Assembly: GCA_046542915.1 (NCBI GenBank)
Contig: JBKHAI010000003.1
Span: 1 to 28,175, forward strand
Length of the DNA stretch: 28,175 bases
From: SKVL01 sp046542915
GTDB lineage: Bacteria > Patescibacteriota > Minisyncoccia > Phycocordibacterales > CSBR16-193
Direction: 5' to 3'
Positions 22,974 through 28,175 of the stretch are shown here, in pieces. The position numbers and the translations under genes were made by a program. The notes below the pieces were generated by a model. That model ran no database searches. It was not told where the DNA came from and saw only the letters and a list, made by a program, of their open reading frames with translations. Each line of letters opens with the position of its first letter. The stretch's first letter is position 1.

Positions 22974-24605
22974 ATGTCAAAACTATTCACACATAACGCA
23001 TATCGCATTCTCGGTCTTGATAGCACTGCTGAGACGAAGGATGTGTTACGACGATCAAAAGAGATAGAACATCGTTTGAACATCGGTGATTTTCCAGAAT
23101 ACGATTTTGATATAAATACTTCTAAGGAAATGCGGACAAAAGAAGCCGCGAGAGAAGCGGTTCAAAAGATTCAAAACCCAAAGAAGAAAATCAAGGAGAA
23201 CTTCTTCTGGTTTCGTATTGTTGATGATGTAGATAATGAAGCCATCAAACTCGCAAGTAGGGGCGATTATCATAATGCAATCCGCGTTTGGCAGAATGCA
23301 TCAGAAGGAACGGCAGCAAAGACATTGTTTTACAAAAAGAATCTTGCAATTCTTTTGAATCTTATTCTTTTGAACGAAGACAGCAAAGGACATCTTCGTG
23401 ACTCAATAGCAATTTGGAATGATCTAGTTAATTCAAATAAATTTTGGACACAGTTTATAAAAGATTATGAGACGCGCGATGACGCAGCGAATCGTGATTT
23501 CATATTGGATTTTAAATCTGAGGTAGCAAAATATTTATCAGATTTCTATGCTGATTTACATGAACTTCATAATGATAGCGAGTATATAAAAGAATTTCAA
23601 AATGTCTTCTCTGCTCGCGGTGAAAAAATTGAGAAGGCAATCCTTAATCCGGCCTTTCAAACTATAAATGCCGTGGTTGAAAGCTTGGAATCGATGAAAG
23701 TTAGTGAAGACGGTATTCTCGACAAAGATGAGAGGGTGCGCATCAAAGAACTCATTGACAGTCTAAGGGTGGAATTAAACAATCTTATCAAGCTAGGGTT
23801 ATATGAGGATAGTCAGACAAAGGTAATGCGCGACCGCGCCGCCAGTGCTATCCGTATAATTGTCTTTGATCTTCATGATAATCTAAGCGAGACAGACAAG
23901 GCCATTTCGTTAATGGAGATTGCTCAAACTATCGTTGGGACTTCGGGCCTAGAGTCAAAAATTAAACACGATATAAAAGTTCTTGAAGAAACTAAGAAAA
24001 ATGCAAATCTGGTTCAACCAGTTGCCGACCTAATTGAGGATGAGAAGTACGAAGAAGCGCTGACACGAATAGAATCGGACAGAAAGGAGCACGGGGAGAA
24101 TCAAGAGCTACAAGAATTTTATGATAGTCAGAAGAAGCTTTGCATAACAGCCCTTGCAATTAAAAAGTATCAAGCTGCGCGTAGCCAATTTGATAATAAA
24201 CAAGAAGCATCAGCGAAGCCATTATTTGAAGAAGCTGGAAAACTTATTTATGACAATCTTGATCTATTTTCTTTCAAAAAAGAGGGAGTTGAAGAGATTA
24301 TTGAGGAAATAAAATCAAATGTTTCAAAGGCAAATTTGGATAACCTAGAACAGTTTGATAATTATCGAAATTCTTTTGTTCAAGCAGCGAAAAAAAATTT
24401 CGAGGGGCAATTGGAAGAAACGGCCTTTATTATTTTGATAGATTCATATATTTGGGGTGGTCTGACTGATGTAATGGGTGGAATAAGACGAAAGACTAAT
24501 GTAGTAAATGTGCTCTATACTTTAGGATGGCTCACAATTTGGTTTTACGGAATCGGACTTATATTTTTCATTGCCGGGTGGGTGTATAAACAAAGCAACA
24601 ATTAA
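22974..24605 (+). CDS. J-like protein without HPD, C-terminal membrane segment
   Basis: A 543-residue protein. The N-terminus has N-A-Y-R-I-L-G-L-D-S-T-A-E-T-K-D-V-L-R-R, like J-domain helices I-II, and A-x-x-A-V-Q-K-I-Q-N-P-K-K-K-I-K-E-N-F-F-W-F, like helix III with the 'dP.kR..ydeFW' ending. Between them, where J proteins carry H-P-D, there is N-I-G-D-F-P-E-Y-D-F-D, so the catalytic tripeptide is absent. Residues 85-505 are mostly helical, TPR-like in parts (D-Y-H-N-A-I-R-V-W; K-Y-E-E-A-L-T-R-I). The last 34 residues form one or two membrane helices. It starts 2 bases after the Hsp70 stop. Likely a membrane docking partner of the Hsp70; the J-fold call is by eye. Confidence 0.7.
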   Translation: MSKLFTHNAYRILGLDSTAETKDVLRRSKEIEHRLNIGDFPEYDFDINTSKEMRTKEAAREAVQKIQNPKKKIKENFFWFRIVDDVDNEAIKLASRGDYHNAIRVWQNASEGTAAKTLFYKKNLAILLNLILLNEDSKGHLRDSIAIWNDLVNSNKFWTQFIKDYETRDDAANRDFILDFKSEVAKYLSDFYADLHELHNDSEYIKEFQNVFSARGEKIEKAILNPAFQTINAVVESLESMKVSEDGILDKDERVRIKELIDSLRVELNNLIKLGLYEDSQTKVMRDRAASAIRIIVFDLHDNLSETDKAISLMEIAQTIVGTSGLESKIKHDIKVLEETKKNANLVQPVADLIEDEKYEEALTRIESDRKEHGENQELQEFYDSQKKLCITALAIKKYQAARSQFDNKQEASAKPLFEEAGKLIYDNLDLFSFKKEGVEEIIEEIKSNVSKANLDNLEQFDNYRNSFVQAAKKNFEGQLEETAFIILIDSYIWGGLTDVMGGIRRKTNVVNVLYTLGWLTIWFYGIGLIFFIAGWVYKQSNN

Positions 24606-24607
24606 CT

Positions 24608-25219
24608 ATGGCTAAGGATAACAAAAATTTAAATTTTGACCTTGATTTCTTAGATGAAGAATCTCCGGTAGAAGCTAGGAAAAAAGCAACAAAAAAGCGT
24701 CCGCGGGGACCCTTGCTTTCTGCGGGAGCAAGAGACGGAATCAAAAAATGGAGTACCGGAATTGCTGTCGTCATTGGAATAATTTTTTTTATAGCACTAT
24801 TTTCTGATGATAGCTCTACTTCTTCAAACTATACATCTCCGACATCAAACCAAAACTCATCGTATTCCAATGAGAACGATCTGGTACGAGTCGGCGAATA
24901 TATGTGCTCACAGTATCACGCAAATAGAGCCGATGAGCTTGAACCAAGCGATTTGTCTCTTTCTATCGAACAGAGTTCGCTTGAAAGTCGAGGAAATGAA
25001 ATTGATCGTCTTGCTAATGAACTTCAATACTCAACTGTTAATGAGTATTCTCCGCAATGGCAGATTGATGAATATAATGAAAAGGTGGATGAGTATAACC
25101 GTAAGCTGGCCGCTTACAATAGAGATGTTGATAACATGCAACTGCGTATAGATGGCTACAACAGGAAGGTTGAGATTTACAACAATTATCTTATAGAGAA
25201 TTGTACGCCAAACAGATAA
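24608..25219 (+). CDS. Single-span membrane protein with Tyr-Asn coiled coil
   Basis: A 203-residue protein with no recognised family. It has a charged N-terminal cytoplasmic region (about 1-48, with D-L-D-F-L-D-E-E and a K/R-rich stretch), one membrane helix (about 50-66), a Ser/Thr/Asn-rich linker (69-88) and a helical region. Near the end there is a run of E-Y-N, A-Y-N, G-Y-N and I-Y-N at roughly heptad spacing, suggesting a coiled coil. Two cysteines flank the outer domain (C-S-Q-Y and E-N-C-T near the C-terminus) and could form a disulfide if that part is outside. It begins 2 bases after the J-like gene. Confidence 0.8.
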   Translation: MAKDNKNLNFDLDFLDEESPVEARKKATKKRPRGPLLSAGARDGIKKWSTGIAVVIGIIFFIALFSDDSSTSSNYTSPTSNQNSSYSNENDLVRVGEYMCSQYHANRADELEPSDLSLSIEQSSLESRGNEIDRLANELQYSTVNEYSPQWQIDEYNEKVDEYNRKLAAYNRDVDNMQLRIDGYNRKVEIYNNYLIENCTPNR

Positions 25220-25222
25220 GCT

Positions 25223-26269
25223 ATGACAACTTCTACAAAACCAATTTTACATAACGGATTTGAAATTAGAGATGGATTATCCGTCAATAATCGTGTTGAA
25301 CGAGTTTTTTTCACGGATGTCTACGAACTTTCGGATGGTTCTTTCTTTTATTTATTTCACAATTTGAAACCAAATGAAGTAAATGACCGTCGAGAAAGAT
25401 ATGATTTGGTTCGTATAGAAAAAGACAATAAAGAGTGGATTGGCGTTGTAGTGAAAGAGCACTCAGTCAATAATCTTTCCGGAATTGTAAAAAATCTCAC
25501 TACAGTGAGAGGATTTGATGCTATAGCAGGAATGAATGATCTAAAGAATCTTCTAATTAGCGAGGTTATAAATCCACTACTTAATCCTGAAAAGTTTGAG
25601 AAATTTAAAGTATCCATCCCAAACGGTATTATTCTCCATGGACCACCTGGATGCGGAAAAACTTTTATTGTCAGAAAATTGGCAGAAGAATTAGGCTACA
25701 ATTTTTTCGAGGTCAAGCACTCAGATTTGGCAACCCCATATATTCATGGAGCTGTTGGGAACATTGGCAAGGTTTTTGAAAATGCAAAACAAAAAGCTCC
25801 CGCGATCATTTTCTTCGACGAAATAAGTGGATTGGTGCCAGATCGAAGGCGCTCGCAAGACTCTTCCTACAAAGAAGAGGAAGTGAACGAATTCTTGATC
25901 CAACTTAACGATGCAGCGGATAACAAAGTTCTAGTTGTCGGAGCAACTAACTATATTGATCGAATAGACCCCGCTGTTCTACGCCCCGGACGATTCGATA
26001 AAAAAATACATGTGCCACCACCTGACTTTGAAGCGAGAAAAGAATTGTTCAAATTAGGACTTGCAGGAAGACCCCATGATGAGAAACTCGATTTCGACAA
26101 GCTTGCTATGATAACCGAAGGATATAGTAGCGCAGATATTATTGAAGGAATTGTGGAATCGGCTGCGCGTCTGGCCGCAAATCTAGACAAGTATGTAATA
26201 GATCAAGAGATACTGGAAGCTGAAGCCAAGAAAAAGGAAGATTGTCCAAGAATTGGATTTGCAATGTAA
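25223..26269 (+). CDS. Cdc48/FtsH-type AAA+ ATPase
   Basis: A 348-residue single-ring AAA+ ATPase. Walker A is G140-P-P-G-C-G-K-T147 and Walker B is I-I-F-F-D199-E200. Sensor 1 lies in V-V-G-A-T-N and the second region of homology ends in D-P-A-V-L-R-P-G-R-F-D with both arginine-finger candidates. The C-terminal helical lid contains E-G-Y-S-S-A-D-I. The first 95 residues form a beta-rich N-domain of unknown type, probably the substrate or partner adaptor. No protease domain and no membrane helix are present, so it is an unfoldase/disassembly type rather than FtsH. It lies 3 bases after the coiled-coil gene. Confidence 0.92.
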   Translation: MTTSTKPILHNGFEIRDGLSVNNRVERVFFTDVYELSDGSFFYLFHNLKPNEVNDRRERYDLVRIEKDNKEWIGVVVKEHSVNNLSGIVKNLTTVRGFDAIAGMNDLKNLLISEVINPLLNPEKFEKFKVSIPNGIILHGPPGCGKTFIVRKLAEELGYNFFEVKHSDLATPYIHGAVGNIGKVFENAKQKAPAIIFFDEISGLVPDRRRSQDSSYKEEEVNEFLIQLNDAADNKVLVVGATNYIDRIDPAVLRPGRFDKKIHVPPPDFEARKELFKLGLAGRPHDEKLDFDKLAMITEGYSSADIIEGIVESAARLAANLDKYVIDQEILEAEAKKKEDCPRIGFAM

Positions 26270-26277
26270 AAAATTCA

Positions 26278-26652
26278 ATGAAAAAACATGATGACAACCA
26301 GATACCGGAAAACACACTCCGATTAATAAAAGAGGCCCAAGAATCTTACAGACATCTTGCTAAAAATCTTGCGAATATTGTTCCAAAAATTCCAAAATTC
26401 GATCTTCCTAAAGTTTCAGATATCCCAGATATTCTCAAAGAACGAGAACCTATTGAGTTTATTAATCCCGACATGACTCGTGAACAAAACGCGTGGAAAA
26501 GGCATAAGGAAATAATTGACATACAAAATGCTTTGTTGGGAGTACAGTCGAAACTACTTGATGAACAAAAATCAAACACGAAATTAACAAAGGTTGTTAT
26601 CGTTCCCTCTGCGCTAGCCGTCATTATTTCAGTCATTGCTATCTTTACTTAA
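26278..26652 (+). CDS. Small C-tail-anchored protein
   Basis: A 124-residue protein with no recognised family. Helical segment (about 12-35), Pro-rich stretch with alternating K-I-P-K-F-D-L-P-K-V and a second helical segment, then a C-terminal hydrophobic helix (about 104-124) ending four or five residues from the stop, i.e. a tail anchor with the bulk in the cytoplasm. ATG 26278, 8 bases after the AAA+ gene, is preferred; an upstream in-frame TTG (26242) lies within that gene. As the last gene before the terminator it may recruit the AAA+ ring to the membrane. Confidence 0.8.
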   Translation: MKKHDDNQIPENTLRLIKEAQESYRHLAKNLANIVPKIPKFDLPKVSDIPDILKEREPIEFINPDMTREQNAWKRHKEIIDIQNALLGVQSKLLDEQKSNTKLTKVVIVPSALAVIISVIAIFT

Positions 26653-26662
26653 TTTAAGGAGC

Positions 26663-26690
26663 AACCCCGCCCGCGTCAGCGGGCGGGGTT
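26663..26690 (+). terminator. Strong terminator of the island operon
   Basis: Perfect 12-bp stem AACCCCGCCCGC / GCGGGCGGGGTT with GTCA loop, followed by TGTGTG rather than a pure T run. It lies 11 bases after the last stop codon. Confidence 0.85.
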
Positions 26691-26909
26691 TGTGTGCGCA
26701 CGGGCGGAAGCGTGGCTGAACAGCCGGCGCAAGGGGTAAGCACTTGGGTTATTGAGCCTCGGGCTATTTCCGCTAGGAGCGTCAGGGCTAAAGGACGAGC
26801 GCCGTCGTTAATCGAAGCCATCAAACGCCGAAGCGGAAGCGACACCATAAACGAAATAATGAAAACTAAAAGAGGTGGTTGCACGAGGGCGGAGCGTCTG
26901 AGCGGCTGC
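26691..26909. other. Non-coding GC-rich spacer inside the right end
   Basis: No credible gene: open frames on both strands cross the terminator flank or the inverted repeat. A small hairpin GGCTG-AA-CAGCC is present near 26714. I see no relation to the left inner spacer except a shared GGTGTCGC word in inverted orientation. Confidence 0.5.
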
Positions 26910-27097
26910 GGAGGCGCTGGCGGCACTGGCAAGAGTTACCACTGCAATCGGTGCGTAGTTGGAAGGTTGAAGCCAACACGTGCACGGCGCGTGGCAGATC
27001 AGTCGGTCTTTGTCTCGAAGTGGGTTCGAGCAAAGGCAAGTATTTCGTCACTCGTAGAAAAAAGAGCGTACGATAAGTACGCCTTTTTTCTTGAGTG
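26910..27097. repeat. Right inverted repeat of the island
   Basis: Reverse-complement partner of 19379-19566. It contains the same nested hairpin (CTTTG 27008, TCGAA 27015, TTCGA 27025, CAAAG 27031). Most substitutions relative to the left copy are C/T or A/G changes. Confidence 0.88.
27049..27097. terminator. Large hairpin at the outer right end
   Basis: CACTC and AGAAAAAAG on one arm against CTTTTTTCT and GAGTG on the other, with a small bulge, and the same inner GCGTAC/GTACGC stem as the left hairpin (loop GATAA instead of GCTAA). It is probably a bidirectional terminator. Confidence 0.78.
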
Positions 27098-27155
27098 AGC
27101 CGAGAGAAAGATGATCTGTTGAGACTTTGTTTTAAGAGTTGAAAAATTAAAAAGA

Positions 27156-27181
27156 AAAGCCCCTTTCAAAAAAGGGGCTTT
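27156..27181 (-). terminator. Terminator of the zinc-ribbon gene
   Basis: Perfect 11-bp stem AAAGCCCCTTT / AAAGGGGCTTT with CAAA loop. On the minus strand it is followed by TTCTTTTTAATTTTTC, a good T tract, and it lies 8 bases after the stop codon. Confidence 0.9.
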
Positions 27182-27189
27182 AGGAGGCG

Positions 27190-27972
27190 TTATTTACTGT
27201 TGTGAGCTTTTATCATCCACTGTGGCATCATATTGACCACGGTAGGAAGAATTTCCTCTTCCGCTTCCACGGTGTAAGTGTGATAGTGAGCTCTAGGGTC
27301 TATTGACGCAGCTTCAGTACTTTCGATCTTGACCGTATCTTTTATCAGATTGAAAGCGATGTTATAACAACATCCTTTATTTTCAATAGCGCTAGAAAGC
27401 ACAAATTCGGAAATGTCACCTTGGAGATTAAAATAGCTTACAAGTCCTTGATGTCTCAAGATACCTTTGGATCTTTCCTTGTTCCACCACCAAAAAGTTA
27501 ATTCTCCTCTTCCCGTATCAAGCAGGGCTTGGAGTTGCCAATTTCCTCTTGTCCAAAAAGCAGTGGCATATCTGTTATAAACAGGATAAGCATCTTCCAG
27601 GTGGCATCTAAAGCACTTTATTTCTTCATATTGGGAAGAAAGGGTAGTGCGGAATTTTTTCCCGCATTGACGACATCTTCTCTTTGGTAATGAAGATGGG
27701 AGGATGTCGGGGTCTCCGGGAAATATCACTTGTTCACTTTTTCCCACTTTTTCCATCGATCTTTTGAATTCGTGCTTCTGTTCTTCAGTGAAAGTTCCCG
27801 ATCTCAACCTGGCTCTGCTGATGTCGCTTTGTTTCAAGTTTACCTGGTTTCTTTTCGACAGAGCTTTGTTTAAGTTGATCGGCTTACCGTTGCCGTCAAC
27901 CGGCTCCCCCCAACTTTTGTTGGGTTTTTTTACAAAATCCTCCAAGATCTGTCTTAGCTCATGTACTTTCAA
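27190..27972 (-). CDS. Zinc-ribbon protein of unknown function
   Basis: A 260-residue protein with no family I can name. Cysteines C100-x2-C103 and C120-x2-C123 form a typical zinc ribbon (R-C-R-Q-C-G-K-K-F and K-C-F-R-C-H). The N-terminal third is basic with R/K-rich segments. The C-terminal part is rich in Trp and aromatics (F-W-W-W-N-K) and may be a beta domain. The TTG at 27972 is taken as start because a perfect ribosome site AAAGGAGG (27979-27986) stands 6 bases upstream and no other start codon lies nearby in frame. The palindrome at 28039 probably governs it. It runs toward the island and lies outside its right repeat. Confidence 0.85.
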   Translation of the reverse strand: MKVHELRQILEDFVKKPNKSWGEPVDGNGKPINLNKALSKRNQVNLKQSDISRARLRSGTFTEEQKHEFKRSMEKVGKSEQVIFPGDPDILPSSLPKRRCRQCGKKFRTTLSSQYEEIKCFRCHLEDAYPVYNRYATAFWTRGNWQLQALLDTGRGELTFWWWNKERSKGILRHQGLVSYFNLQGDISEFVLSSAIENKGCCYNIAFNLIKDTVKIESTEAASIDPRAHYHTYTVEAEEEILPTVVNMMPQWMIKAHNSK

Positions 27973-27978
27973 GGGGTG

Positions 27979-27986
27979 CCTCCTTT
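27979..27986 (-). promoter_or_regulatory. Consensus Shine-Dalgarno AAAGGAGG
   Basis: Perfect match to the anti-SD with 6-base spacing to a TTG start codon. It decides the start of the zinc-ribbon gene and contrasts with the near absence of SD sites elsewhere in the window. Confidence 0.85.
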
Positions 27987-28038
27987 AGGGTTTTTAAAGG
28001 TACATTGACCGATGTTTTGGCCTTAAACTTTAAAAAGT

Positions 28039-28064
28039 TTGACATCTTTAAGAGTAGATGTCAA
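28039..28064. promoter_or_regulatory. Perfect 9-bp inverted repeat with TTGACA on both strands
   Basis: TTGACATCT (28039-28047), 8-base spacer and AGATGTCAA (28056-28064). Each arm begins with a consensus -35 hexamer, one per strand, between divergent genes. The matching -10 boxes are weak, so it may instead be an operator for a dimeric regulator. Confidence 0.55.
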
Positions 28065-28117
28065 TTAATTCGCCGGTGGGTGTTCATTGTAGTGCGTGGA
28101 ATTTTGGGAATATTATG

Positions 28118-28126
28118 TGTTATAAT
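28118..28126 (+). promoter_or_regulatory. Extended -10 promoter at the right edge
   Basis: TGTTATAAT is a perfect extended -10, 33 bases before the ATG at 28160. Confidence 0.6.
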
Positions 28127-28159
28127 TACTTGGTATTTATAAATTAATAACTAATTTTT

Positions 28160-28175
28160 ATGCAGAACAAAAAGA
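28160..28175 (+). CDS. Start of a further gene (3' truncated by the window)
   Basis: ATG followed by Q-N-K-K up to the window end, 33 bases after a perfect extended -10. Too short to identify. Confidence 0.35.

Larger units (their letters stand above)
19379..27097. mobile_element. Chaperone/AAA+ island bounded by 188-bp inverted repeats
   Basis: Two imperfect inverted repeats of equal length (19379-19566 and 26910-27097) enclose a single seven-gene operon with its own promoter and terminator. No transposase, integrase, relaxase or phage gene is inside, so if it moves it must be mobilised in trans, or it is a decayed element. No clear target-site duplication is visible. Codon choice and protein style inside (fewer Lys/Glu tracts, Hsp70/AAA+ theme) differ from the flanking housekeeping genes. 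The alternative is that the ends are dispersed intergenic repeats of this genome that happen to flank the operon. Confidence 0.55.

Noticed and set aside
20449..24605. Ordinary housekeeping grpE-dnaK-dnaJ operon
   Set aside because: The Hsp70 is about 200 residues too long with an extra domain, the GrpE-like protein is membrane anchored, the J-like protein lacks HPD, and the genes lie with an AAA+ ATPase between inverted repeats.
19379..27097. Target-site duplication at the island ends
   Set aside because: Bases outside the two hairpins (left GGGGTC, right AGCCGA) do not match; no duplication could be established.
26654..27098. Overlapping open frames up to 134 codons after the island operon
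   Set aside because: They cross the GC-rich spacer, the right inverted repeat and the terminal hairpin; Arg/Gly-rich shadow frames without ribosome site or known motif.

Overview
The window looks like a chromosomal segment of a Candidate Phyla Radiation bacterium (Patescibacteria, most like Parcubacteria). This is inference from several signs: short or trimmed housekeeping enzymes (ProRS without an editing insert, MurF without its N-terminal domain), very tight gene packing, few Shine-Dalgarno sequences, several -10 boxes only 7-8 bases before the ATG (leaderless mRNAs), and a huge Lys/Glu-rich protein carrying three 'AGW' helical modules. TGA is used as a stop, so the recoded Gracilibacteria/Absconditabacteria code does not apply.

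Region 1 (1-4780): the 3' part of a giant charged repeat protein, then two small membrane proteins (an ICMT/PEMT-type methyltransferase and a DoxX-like protein). Region 2 (4780-11605): frr, rseP, proS, mreB, mreC, a small MreD-like membrane protein and the elongation transpeptidase PBP2, i.e. translation housekeeping plus the rod-shape module. Region 3 (11606-13692): greA-lysS with its own promoter and a strong terminator. Region 4 (13693-18500): a compact division and cell-wall (dcw) cluster mraZ-rsmH-ftsL-ftsI-murF, preceded by a helically phased array of GTGG boxes that looks like an autoregulatory MraZ operator.

Region 5 (18501-19380) holds only one functional gene, tRNA-Glu(TTC), in rearranged, hairpin-rich DNA. 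A 179-bp direct repeat ends inside the tRNA D arm, a broken second tRNA-Glu lies upstream, and a 19-bp copy of the tRNA 3' end lies downstream.

Region 6 (19379-27097) is the most striking part: an accessory island bounded by two imperfect inverted repeats of 188 bp, each with a large A/T-flanked hairpin at its outer end. Inside is one tightly packed seven-gene operon: a Xre-type regulator, a membrane-anchored GrpE-like protein, an enlarged DnaK-like Hsp70 (840 aa), a J-like protein without HPD but with a C-terminal membrane segment, a single-span coiled-coil protein, a Cdc48/FtsH-type AAA+ ATPase and a small C-tail-anchored protein. My reading is a self-contained, membrane-tethered Hsp70/AAA+ machine carried on a mobile or formerly mobile unit that encodes no transposase or integrase of its own. 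Its biological task (proteostasis at the membrane, secretion, or conflict/defence) cannot be decided from sequence alone.

Region 7 (27098-28175): a convergent zinc-ribbon protein of unknown function on the minus strand, with an unusually good ribosome binding site and a palindromic upstream region, and the first codons of a further plus-strand gene at the window edge.
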